A stretch of 64,000 bases of DNA from an uncultured bacterium. GTDB lineage: Bacteria; Muiribacteriota; Ozemobacteria; Ozemobacterales; Ozemobacteraceae. A model generated the notes under the pieces. It was not told where the DNA came from and made no database searches. It worked only from the letters and a program-made list of their open reading frames with translations. The position numbers and the translations under genes are program-made. Position 1 is the stretch's first letter, and the number at the start of each line of letters is the position of its first letter. Shown in pieces: positions 44,208-52,863 of this stretch. Location: contig ONIU01000007.1 of NCBI GenBank assembly GCA_900317935.1, positions 1 to 64,000 of the forward strand, in the 5' to 3' direction.

Positions 44208-45376
44208 AATAATTCCTCCATTGAAATGGGAATAGTTTGTTTTTCTTTTATAATAGCCAATTCAGATGGTCTAACCTGATTGCCGTTGTCATCAAAACCA
44301 CCGGAACCAATAATACTATCCCATACTTTTAACGTTGATAAAGCGTCTCTAATAGTCAGATTTTTTTCAGATACTGATTTTAATGCTAACATAACTATCA
44401 TAAGAGCTTCATAGCCAGTTTCTGCATCAAAATCAGCTTTTAATCCATAGTTTTCCTGATATGAATTCAGGAATGAATCAAACTTTTGCCCGCCAGCTCT
44501 AGGATTGTAGGGTAGGGTAGTGATTACAGATTCAGAATATATACCTGCAAGATGGATAAACTCGCTAGAAGCGCATTGGTTTGCGCCAAGTATAGGCTTA
44601 TTAAACTTCATATCCCTAGCCTGTCTTACTATTAAAGCAGAGTCTGCCGCTGGAGCAAGTATAACCAAAGAGTCCGGCTTAGTTTTAAATAATGATTCTA
44701 GTTGTTCCCTAAAATTTATTGTTCCTTTTGGGAATGGCAATGCGTTGCTTACCTGCTGAGAATGTCTTGAACAGATTTCTATGTATCTTTGTGCACTTTC
44801 TGCTCCGTAAAGTTCAGAATCATAAATTATAGCTGGTCTTTTAGCCTTATACCTATTGTAGGCTATTGACGAGAGAGCATCAAACTGGCGCTGATCATCA
44901 GTTATACTTCTAAATGTATATGATGAGGATTTTGCTATTTCGTAATGAGTACATATAGCCGTTAAAAATGGTATAAGAGCTTTTTCAGAGATATACTGTA
45001 TAATTCTGGTTTCTTCTGAAGTAAAGCCACCAATAATCATTGATACTTTTTCTTTGTATATAAGGTCTCTGGCTGCTTCAGCCGGTGAAATTCTATTACT
45101 GTCTTTTACAATTAATCTGATTCGGCTTTTATTAATGCCACCTTGCTCATTTATGTTTTTAACTGCAAGCCTGATTCCATTTAAATGACTGATTGACCTG
45201 GATGAAAAATCACCAGTTAAAGGAAGGATTATGCCTATGTTTATGTCATTGCTTTTAAAATCAATAGAGAAATATATCAGCAGCAATAATACAGGAATTG
45301 CTAAGAGTTGAAATTTATCAAATCTTTTAAAAAATTTTATCAGCTTTTTTAATATTCTTTTGGGGTTAATTTTCAT
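44204..45376 (-). CDS. Membrane-anchored branched-chain amino acid type solute-binding protein
   Basis: 390 residues. After a membrane helix (about 24-42) the sequence shows a Peripla_BP_6 fold: INIGIILPLTGDFSSRSISHLNGIRLAVKNINEQGG, then a RDLIYKEKVSMIIGGFTSEET block and ETGYEALMIVMLALKS. I chose ATG 45376, which overlaps the stop of the preceding gene (ATGA). No permease or ATPase gene is near, so it may sense a ligand rather than serve an ABC importer. Its substrate cannot be read. Confidence 0.82.
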   Translation of the reverse strand: MKINPKRILKKLIKFFKRFDKFQLLAIPVLLLLIYFSIDFKSNDINIGIILPLTGDFSSRSISHLNGIRLAVKNINEQGGINKSRIRLIVKDSNRISPAEAARDLIYKEKVSMIIGGFTSEETRIIQYISEKALIPFLTAICTHYEIAKSSSYTFRSITDDQRQFDALSSIAYNRYKAKRPAIIYDSELYGAESAQRYIEICSRHSQQVSNALPFPKGTINFREQLESLFKTKPDSLVILAPAADSALIVRQARDMKFNKPILGANQCASSEFIHLAGIYSESVITTLPYNPRAGGQKFDSFLNSYQENYGLKADFDAETGYEALMIVMLALKSVSEKNLTIRDALSTLKVWDSIIGSGGFDDNGNQVRPSELAIIKEKQTIPISMEELF

Positions 45377-45738
45377 ATGCAACTATTTTTAATATAGGTA
45401 AGAACGAGCATGAATAGTCCTACATACACTGCTAAGGTAAAGAAGTAGAGTAGTGCAAAAAATAGGAAAGGCAATTCTTTAATGATTTTGTTGAAAAATT
45501 CATTATCAACATCGTTTAATACGGGTTCCATATTAGAAAGCTTGTCAAAAAGGAAGAATATTACACCTCCAAGACCGAAGAAACCTATGGCAAAACCAAA
45601 ACCACAAGCAAATACAGGTGTGTATTCATTGTTAGGTGCAGTGGTATAGAGAAGGTAGGCAATCAAAAGGCTTATGCACAGAAGAGTACAAAAGACAAGC
45701 GATGCCCAGAACAGCCACTTCCAAATAAATTCCTTCAT
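45373..45738 (-). CDS. Small three-helix membrane protein
   Basis: 121 residues with three hydrophobic segments (about 10-31, 42-63 and 92-115). I know no family for it. It is the first gene of the minus-strand run and overlaps the solute-binding protein by 4 bp, which points to a link with that protein and the propeller. Confidence 0.6.
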   Translation of the reverse strand: MKEFIWKWLFWASLVFCTLLCISLLIAYLLYTTAPNNEYTPVFACGFGFAIGFFGLGGVIFFLFDKLSNMEPVLNDVDNEFFNKIIKELPFLFFALLYFFTLAVYVGLFMLVLTYIKNSCI

Positions 45739-45900
45739 TAAAATTGCCTCAAAGTACTATTAAAAGATTTATACCATAAAAAGAATAAATTTTGTAAAAA
45801 ATTATTTATTATATATCTTTCCGTTTACTGAAATAGGAGTTTAATGATAATCTATATATATATATGTTTTTCTAAAAATTGAAATTATTATTGGTTTTAT

Positions 45901-46365
45901 ATGATTAAAAGTAATGATAGAAAAAGAGCTTATACTTTGCCAGAGCTTTTAATAACTATTTTGCTCTTGGCAATACTTTTTACTTTAGGAATAATTTTGT
46001 CTTCTGGTTTTGATCACTCTAAGAAGCTTAGAGACTATAGTGTTGCGGTTGCATTAGCTCAGCAGGCTATTGAAATTGCTCGTTCTACTCCATATGATTT
46101 GCTTGATGACGAGAATGCTGGCTCAACCAGTTTAGAATACGATTTCAATTCTGTTAATGGAGACAATGATTTGATTGTTCCTGATTATGATTCAGGCTTT
46201 GTTAAATATCACAGAACCGTTGAAATTCGTGATGTGAAGGCTTCAACTGATGAAAAGCGTTCTATTGGTCTTAAAACTATCAAAGTGACTGTTGATTGGA
46301 AATCGGCAGAAACTGGCAAAAAGGAAACTTTTGTCGTTTCTTCTTCTATAGCAGATATAAATTAG
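45901..46365 (+). CDS. Type IV pilin-like minor pseudopilin, PilV-type (second triad)
   Basis: 154 residues. The leader ends KRA, then YTLPELLITILLLAILFTLG with Glu at +5. As in the first triad, the PilV-type protein has Ala at -1 instead of Gly. No strong ribosome site precedes the ATG. It opens a second V-W-X set separated by 25 kb from the first. Confidence 0.75.
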   Translation: MIKSNDRKRAYTLPELLITILLLAILFTLGIILSSGFDHSKKLRDYSVAVALAQQAIEIARSTPYDLLDDENAGSTSLEYDFNSVNGDNDLIVPDYDSGFVKYHRTVEIRDVKASTDEKRSIGLKTIKVTVDWKSAETGKKETFVVSSSIADIN

Positions 46366-46382
46366 TTAACATGGTTTAATTT

Positions 46383-47126
46383 ATGAAGATTGGCAAGAAA
46401 ACAGGCTTTACTCTAGTAGAAATACTTATTGTTGTGACATTACTGATATTTATACTTTATTTTGCTTATCAGATATTTTTCTCTCAGACAAGAGCCGTAA
46501 CTCAAACTATTGACGCTTTGCAGACAAATGAGGGATTAAGACGTGTTTTGGCTTTTGTTGGTGACGATGTAAGAGAATCTACAAGAATTGTTAAACCAAC
46601 ACCTATTAAGCTTGAAGATGTTCCTTCTGTAGTTACTACAACAGGAAATATTATGATTTTACAAAGTTCAGAAGTAGACCCAAGAATAAAATTTGATAGC
46701 CCTTTAGGGGGGCAGATAAGTCAGATTACTACTATTGAATATGAATTAGAACCAATGAACAGTTCTAAAGAAGGTGCTGATAACAGTGGTCCGGCAAGAT
46801 TCAGACTTATTAGAAATGCTACTATCGAAGAAAAGAACGGCGAAAAGAACCGTCAGCGACAGGTTATTGCTGATAATATTAAAGAGTTTATGGTTTTTAG
46901 AACAGTAAGACAACCTTTTAAACCTAATAATGTTGATTCTATGAATGATAAGATTATTCAGGAAGTTCCTATTAGTGAGGCAGGAACAGGCAATAGCCTT
47001 ATTCATCTCAAAATGGTCATTGAACGTAATCGAAAAGAAAATGAACGAAATAAAGATAAAGTATACACTGTAACTATGAATACCAGTTTTTATAAACGTG
47101 GGAAAGAGATATTCTTACATCCATGA
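46383..47126 (+). CDS. Type IV pilin-like minor pseudopilin, PilW/GspJ-type (second triad)
   Basis: 247 residues. MKIGKKTG is followed by FTLVEILIVVTLLIFILYF, a canonical prepilin site with Glu at +5. The globular part contains RRVLAFVGDDVRESTRIV and FRLIRNATIEEKNG, as in PilW/PulJ-like proteins, where a conserved arrangement of strands follows the helix. Its stop overlaps the next gene by 4 bp. Confidence 0.78.
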   Translation: MKIGKKTGFTLVEILIVVTLLIFILYFAYQIFFSQTRAVTQTIDALQTNEGLRRVLAFVGDDVRESTRIVKPTPIKLEDVPSVVTTTGNIMILQSSEVDPRIKFDSPLGGQISQITTIEYELEPMNSSKEGADNSGPARFRLIRNATIEEKNGEKNRQRQVIADNIKEFMVFRTVRQPFKPNNVDSMNDKIIQEVPISEAGTGNSLIHLKMVIERNRKENERNKDKVYTVTMNTSFYKRGKEIFLHP

Positions 47127-49465
47127 AAAAAATGCTTAAATACTCAAGACGTGGTTCTGGTTATTTGATTGTATTGGCTTTTGCTACAATACTCCTTATC
47201 TTTTTTGCTATCTTCGGCCGAGTTAGAAGTGGTCATCATCAGCTTCAGGCTAAGGATGTCAGAAGATTTGTCGCTTCAAATCTTGGTGAAGCGGCTCTTA
47301 ACTGTATTGTTGCTGAACTTAATGCTAATAGAGCATTTAATACTCACCGCTATTATTCAGAAAAAAACAAGAATAAATGGGCTTCGCCGGTTAAAAATCG
47401 TGAAACTTTAATTGGCAAAATGGATAATATAACGATAAAAGGCGTTAATGACGGAATATACGGTGGCTATACAGAACATGGAGAGTTTAAGGCAAAATTT
47501 GCTCAGAATTATGGTTCTAGGGAAAACTCAAAAACCAAGGCTTTACGCGAATCTGAAATGTATACTAGAGTAGAGATAGTGGTTAAAGTCGGCGGTGGTT
47601 GGGGCATCAAGGAACAAACTTATAGAAAAATAACTGCTATTCTTGAAAGAAGATACCCTGCAACCGAATATCTCCTTTTTGACGGTGAAATGTTGGATGT
47701 GGGAGGATTAGGTCCATATACTCAAAGAGAAAACCAGCTTAAACGTTCTAGAATCTATGGTTACAACTGGATAACTTTTAATACTGCTGGTGGTTCTTGT
47801 AAAGGAACAGAAATAGTTGAAGGAGAAAAAATAGAAACTCCTGGTTTAATCAGAGCGTTAATAGATACTGATTTGGAATTTTCTAGTAAAGAAAGGCATA
47901 AGCTTACTAAAGATAACGATTCTGTTCATGTAACTAAATTTGAAGATTTTGACGGTTATATCGTTGATGGCCCTCATGGAGCCCACCCAATAAAGTTTAC
48001 GCGATTGCCCAAAGAACGAATTCAAAAAACAGTTAATTCATTTAAGAAAGTTTATGGGATAACAATTGATAATAAATCTCTGCCTGTAAGCAAGTATTCA
48101 AATCCATATGACCCAAGTACCAAATACTATGATTTAAATTTTGGAGAATATAGAGCTATTGCTATTCCTAGAGACGACGATGATGATAGAACTTCTCGAC
48201 TTGGGAGAGATTCGGATGATGATGATGAAAATAATCCCCCTGGTGATGAAGAAGAAGAGGTAGACGATATTGATACTAAAGATTCTGATGACCCGGAAAT
48301 AATAAAAGCAAAACATGGAAGAAAGCTACTTGTTTATTCTGAAGTGCCTCTAAGAATATGGGGTTGTCCAGATAAAAGCATTACTATTTATAGTACAAAA
48401 GATATTGTTATTGCTGGAGATTTTAATCAAAACCCGGAAACGTCCCAGGTATATAAAGATAGATATTATCAGGAATATAAGAAAGTTTTGCGCAACGGGA
48501 AAAACAATAATAAAGTAGGTGCGATGGTAATGTCTGAGGGGCGTATCTTTATTGATATGTCTTCTCCAAGCAAATTTGTTAAAAACGAAGTCAAACCCTA
48601 TTTCTTCTATTGCCTAGGTATGAGTTTACATCCATCTTCTTTAGAAATTGAAGAGGAGCTAAAAAGAACTGTTTGTCCGCCAGAACCAAGAGATAGAGGT
48701 TCTATCCTTGGCATTAACAGTAATATGGGCGGTGGTATTGCTGAAGCTCGTTATGGAACTATGGCTTATCTTTATAATTACCCGGAAATTAATTCCGGAG
48801 GTAGTTATGAGGCTAATATTGAAGATTTGAAGAATTTCTTTATGCCTGGTGGAACGGCTTTAGATCCTAGATTTGGTATTAAAGACTCTAAGGTTAGAGA
48901 AGATATAATTGAATACATTAAACAGGCGGTTAGAGCTGGTGGTGATTTAACGAGCGACGAACAGAATAGAATATTTGAAATGGCATGGAAGCAGGCGATT
49001 AAAGAAGAAGAGGAATCCGGTTTTGACCCAGGATGTGGTGCGTCCGGCATGGTTTCAGGCTTATTTAACGAAGCTGTTAAAAAAGAATCTGATGGTATAT
49101 TTGTTCCGGAAATAACAATAAATGCTACTTTGATAAGTTCTACCAGAAGAGCTTCTAAATGGCATATAGGTAATTCTAATTCCAAAGTTAATGATGAAAT
49201 TGGAAATACTGAAGAATACCTTAAAAAACCTGGTTTTATTATTCAGAGAATATATGGCGGCGATATTAGAATTGGTCGTGCTAAGCCAGAGTATTTCGTA
49301 GGTGGTTCTCATGGCGGCGGAAATATTTTAAGAAGAAGAATCTGGGATAATACTAATTTAACTAATCGTGAATTTAAACCTTTAGAAGCCCCAGCTGTTC
49401 ATAATATTTTAACCTTTACAGATGAACAGATTTCTGAAAAAGAATATAACAACTTTAAAGGGTAA
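47123..49465 (+). CDS. Large PilX/GspK-like pseudopilin with acidic insertion
   Basis: 780 residues, far longer than PilX (about 150-200). The N-terminus has basic residues, then GSGYLIVLAFATILLIFFAIF, and no Glu at +5, as in the PilX/GspK group. Residues about 350-395 are a very acidic insertion (DDDDD and DEEEEVDD runs). The rest is beta-rich without a known motif. As the third gene of the second triad it probably caps the pseudopilus; the size is unusual. Confidence 0.65.
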   Translation: MKKMLKYSRRGSGYLIVLAFATILLIFFAIFGRVRSGHHQLQAKDVRRFVASNLGEAALNCIVAELNANRAFNTHRYYSEKNKNKWASPVKNRETLIGKMDNITIKGVNDGIYGGYTEHGEFKAKFAQNYGSRENSKTKALRESEMYTRVEIVVKVGGGWGIKEQTYRKITAILERRYPATEYLLFDGEMLDVGGLGPYTQRENQLKRSRIYGYNWITFNTAGGSCKGTEIVEGEKIETPGLIRALIDTDLEFSSKERHKLTKDNDSVHVTKFEDFDGYIVDGPHGAHPIKFTRLPKERIQKTVNSFKKVYGITIDNKSLPVSKYSNPYDPSTKYYDLNFGEYRAIAIPRDDDDDRTSRLGRDSDDDDENNPPGDEEEEVDDIDTKDSDDPEIIKAKHGRKLLVYSEVPLRIWGCPDKSITIYSTKDIVIAGDFNQNPETSQVYKDRYYQEYKKVLRNGKNNNKVGAMVMSEGRIFIDMSSPSKFVKNEVKPYFFYCLGMSLHPSSLEIEEELKRTVCPPEPRDRGSILGINSNMGGGIAEARYGTMAYLYNYPEINSGGSYEANIEDLKNFFMPGGTALDPRFGIKDSKVREDIIEYIKQAVRAGGDLTSDEQNRIFEMAWKQAIKEEEESGFDPGCGASGMVSGLFNEAVKKESDGIFVPEITINATLISSTRRASKWHIGNSNSKVNDEIGNTEEYLKKPGFIIQRIYGGDIRIGRAKPEYFVGGSHGGGNILRRRIWDNTNLTNREFKPLEAPAVHNILTFTDEQISEKEYNNFKG

Positions 49466-49830
49466 AAAAAAAGGCCACACTTCTAAGAGGTAGCCTTGAT
49501 CAAGGAAAGGAATGATTGAAGACAACTGACGAATAAGTCGTGCAGTGTTGCCATAATAAAAGCAATATTCGTGCCAAGTTTTTTTGTAAAGTCTAAAATT
49601 TTTATAAATTCTTTTGAAACCCTCTTAAAATCAGTGTTCTTGCGAAATAAAACTTTTTGTCTATCACAAAAGATTTATTTAATTAATTTGTAATGAATAT
49701 ATTTCTTGATGATTTTTTAAACAAAGAGAATGAACTGTGTAATTTTTGAACACTAAAAATGAGCAAAAATAATTATCTAAAATAAAAAAAGACCACATAA
49801 TTATATGTGGTCTTTCAAGGACTATATTAA
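49466..49830. other. 365-bp region between convergent genes
   Basis: No gene is seen. The left end holds a hairpin (about 49474-49497; AAGGC / GCCTT) whose minus-strand reading runs into nine T, and the right end holds the hfq terminator. The middle is AT-rich with no conserved block that I recognise; a small RNA is possible near hfq but is not shown by the sequence. Confidence 0.4.
49785..49818. terminator. Terminator of hfq, bidirectional form
   Basis: AAAGACCACATAA, then TTATATGTGGTCTTT with A-runs on the left, which form a T-run on the minus strand after hfq. Confidence 0.85.
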
Positions 49831-50055
49831 TCAGTTTCCACAAGGAAAATTAAAATTATCAGGAAGTTGAAGAGTTGAAATTGCATGCTTGTAAATCAAC
49901 TGCTTTTTGCCTTCTGATTCTAACAGAATTACAAATGTATCAAAATCTAAAACTGTACCTTGGATTTGGAAGCCTTTCATTAAAAAAATCTTTACTGCTT
50001 CCTTTTGTTCTTTCAGATACTGAAGAATATTGTCTTGAATATTAATAGCTGGCAT
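49831..50055 (-). CDS. hfq: RNA chaperone Hfq
   Basis: 74 residues. It shows the Sm1 motif (GFQIQGTVLDFDTFVILLE) and the Sm2 motif with IYKHAISTL, the Hfq signature. The hexamer helps small RNAs pair with mRNAs. GGAGGGA precedes the ATG. There is no miaA or hflX neighbour, unlike in proteobacteria. Confidence 0.95.
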   Translation of the reverse strand: MPAINIQDNILQYLKEQKEAVKIFLMKGFQIQGTVLDFDTFVILLESEGKKQLIYKHAISTLQLPDNFNFPCGN

Positions 50056-50147
50056 TAATAAGTCCCTCCATTTTTTTTATGCTATTTATTTAAAGTATTC
50101 TATAAAAAAATACAAATCTTTTCAAGAGTTTGGTCTCATATATTATT

Positions 50148-52784
50148 TTATTTCTTTAAACTTTTTAATAATCCTAAATAGTTTTTCAATATGTTTGTAA
50201 TAAAATCGACCTTTTTTGTAAGCCATTCATAAAGATTATCAAAATCTGTTGAAATATAAATCATATCTTTAACATATTTCATCTTTATATTGGTCACTAG
50301 TCCCTTTTTATTAGCTTTCATTTTGAATCGGAATAATCTTCCGGCTATTTTTCTTAAATTTTCTTCACTTTCTTCTTTTCCTGTAGTAGCAATTATAAAC
50401 TCATTTATTCCGTTTTCGCCAAGTTTATAACTTGCTTGAAGTTTTTCAAAAGGTTTAAAAGGATTTTTTATAAATCCATTTATTATTTTTGGAAATCTGT
50501 TGTGGAATGCTTGATTGTCATAATAAAATTCCATAGCGTAGTTATCTTTGTATGGAAGCAATGATTCTAAGCTAGCTATTGTTTCTTTTGAAATAGGATT
50601 GAGAGATATATAAACAGAATTATCTGTAGTTTGGAAATAATATTTCCCTGAAGGGAATAAGTAAGAAATAGGCTTTTCTTCTTGGCTTATTTCTTTTGAT
50701 GCTGCAATACAACCGTATCCAGAGATTAATCCGTCTTTAATATCTTTGCTGGACAAAGTTTTGGAAGATATTCTGATTATGGCTGATTTATGAGCATTAA
50801 CCAATCTATCTAATATAATAGTTACATTACATTTGCATAAGTCTTTTATATTTGGCAAAAAAACTGAAAGCTTTTTAAAGAAATCGGAACAAAAACTGAT
50901 TGCTACCGGATAATCAATTCCGCTTGGCAATAAAGCATTTTCTAAGTCATCGCTTTTTTCGGATTCGTCTAATTTCTCAGTTGAGTTTTCTGGAATTGCT
51001 TTTTCATTGTTGATTTCCTTAGTTTGTTCTAAGGGTTTTTCTTCTTTGGAAATTGGGCGGATTTCTTTATTTTTGTTTGAAGAATATAATTTATATGTTC
51101 CAAGAAGAGGTTCACTTAACGTTTTTGCTCCAGTATTCAAATCAGAGCATAACTTAGTAATTGCAATTGATTTTTCATAAAGTCCTTCTTCTTGATAAAG
51201 TCTGGAAATGCCCATTAATATGTTTAGAACTTTGTTCATGTCGGCTCTATCGCCTAATAGACCATGATAATTAGCCATAGCTTCATGATAAGCTTTCAAT
51301 CTAATGGCTAAATACAAAGTTTCATCCGGGTCATTCATGTTTGGATTAGCTTTAAAAGCTTCTTTTACAAAAGCAAGAGCTTTGTCGAACTCATCCTTAT
51401 CTAGATATACTCTTCCTATATGCAATAAGATTTCGCTTTGAGCTGGAACAAGTGTATTAGCTTTTTGTAGATAAATTAATGCATTGTCTAAATCGCCATT
51501 GCGATAATAAGCCCAACCGAGAGTATCTAAATATGAAGCGTTGTTGGGTTCAAGCTTATTGGCCTTCTTAGCCATAGTTAAAGATTTTTCGTTGTTAATG
51601 TTTAACTCTGTATATAAATAAGCCAGATTATTTAAGGTTTCTGCAGAATCCGGTCTTAATTTAATAGCTTCTTCATATTGTTCGGCTGCTTTTTCGTAAT
51701 TGTTGTTGCTGTAATATAAAGTTGCAAGATGGTATCTTGATTCATATATTGAGCCTTTTAATGCTATAGATTTTAGTAGAGCTTCTTCTGCCTTTTTAAA
51801 ATCTTTGTTTTTAAATGCTGCCCAACCAAGACTATCTAGAAATCCTGGATTATCAGGAGATTGATCAACCGCTCTTTGGCAAAGATCTACTGCTAGGCCA
51901 GTATTGACTCCATATTCTGCGTAAAGATACCCAAGATTATTAAGTGCATAAGGATTTGCGGGAGCTATTTCAATTATTTTTTTGTAAACTGCTTCTTCAA
52001 GCCAGAATGGTTCTTGTTTGCCTTTTGCCTGATATTCTTCGTGTAGCCCCATGTAAATACTTAATAAAGTATTTTGTAATTTTTGATTTCTTGGGTCTAA
52101 AGAAGCTGCTTTTTCATATGAAGCTATAGATAAAAATAGAGCTGAGTCTGCATTTCCCAAGAATCTGAAGCATTGCCCCATTATATAATAGTATTGTGAT
52201 GTTCTTGGAATGAGTGTTAAAGCAATTTTTAAATCTTCTTCAGGTTTCATTAAAGCAAAGTAGCTGTTATCTTTGTTTTTTAATTCCTGAAAAATAATGG
52301 CCTTAGCTATCCAATAATCTGCGGATTCTTGTAAATCTTCTTCGTAATCAAGAAGGACTTCTTCAAAATGCTGTTCATCTTTGAATTCAGAATCATCTTT
52401 TTTGTTGTTGCAAAGCATCACGCCCGTATAAAATATATTTCTAAGCTTATCTTCTGTTGAAGCTTTGTTCGGGTCTTTGATTGAAAAATAATCATTCCCA
52501 GATTTAATCAGTTCAGCATGCTTAGGGGTATCTGAAAGCTTTATTAGATTGAACCATCTGTTTATGGCATGATATTGTGCAATTACATTGCCTTTATGTT
52601 CAAGAATATACTTTTTTAGTAACTGGAGGTTGTAATCGGCAGGTTTGGTTTTTTCAAAATTAATTTCATTCTGTCGGAATAAAGGTAAACCAAAATCAAA
52701 ATTTATTTCAGCCTTTATTATATTAGCTGCAAAAACAAAAAATGCAGTTAGAAAAAGTATCGTACAAAAAGATTTCTTGAACAT
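50148..52784 (-). CDS. Large secreted TPR protein
   Basis: 878 residues with a signal peptide (cleavage near NIIKAE). About ten TPR units cover roughly residues 190-500 (NPYALNNLGYLYAEYGV and SYLDTLGWAYYRNGDLDNALIYLQKA types). A charged low-complexity linker (about 570-620) leads to a C-terminal domain (about 625-878) that I do not recognise. GGAGG precedes the ATG. It follows the tubulin-like gene behind a terminator. Confidence 0.82.
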   Translation of the reverse strand: MFKKSFCTILFLTAFFVFAANIIKAEINFDFGLPLFRQNEINFEKTKPADYNLQLLKKYILEHKGNVIAQYHAINRWFNLIKLSDTPKHAELIKSGNDYFSIKDPNKASTEDKLRNIFYTGVMLCNNKKDDSEFKDEQHFEEVLLDYEEDLQESADYWIAKAIIFQELKNKDNSYFALMKPEEDLKIALTLIPRTSQYYYIMGQCFRFLGNADSALFLSIASYEKAASLDPRNQKLQNTLLSIYMGLHEEYQAKGKQEPFWLEEAVYKKIIEIAPANPYALNNLGYLYAEYGVNTGLAVDLCQRAVDQSPDNPGFLDSLGWAAFKNKDFKKAEEALLKSIALKGSIYESRYHLATLYYSNNNYEKAAEQYEEAIKLRPDSAETLNNLAYLYTELNINNEKSLTMAKKANKLEPNNASYLDTLGWAYYRNGDLDNALIYLQKANTLVPAQSEILLHIGRVYLDKDEFDKALAFVKEAFKANPNMNDPDETLYLAIRLKAYHEAMANYHGLLGDRADMNKVLNILMGISRLYQEEGLYEKSIAITKLCSDLNTGAKTLSEPLLGTYKLYSSNKNKEIRPISKEEKPLEQTKEINNEKAIPENSTEKLDESEKSDDLENALLPSGIDYPVAISFCSDFFKKLSVFLPNIKDLCKCNVTIILDRLVNAHKSAIIRISSKTLSSKDIKDGLISGYGCIAASKEISQEEKPISYLFPSGKYYFQTTDNSVYISLNPISKETIASLESLLPYKDNYAMEFYYDNQAFHNRFPKIINGFIKNPFKPFEKLQASYKLGENGINEFIIATTGKEESEENLRKIAGRLFRFKMKANKKGLVTNIKMKYVKDMIYISTDFDNLYEWLTKKVDFITNILKNYLGLLKSLKK

Positions 52785-52828
52785 TTATGCCTCCAATTTA
52801 TTATGTTTCTTTTGTTTATTTATAAAAT

Positions 52829-52852
52829 ACGGGCGGTTGTTGCGCCGCCCGT
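52829..52852 (-). terminator. Terminator after the tubulin-like gene
   Basis: ACGGGCGG / CCGCCCGT stem, followed on the minus strand by an AT-rich ATTTTATAAAT tract. Confidence 0.75.
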
Positions 52853-52863
52853 TATTTGGTTAA

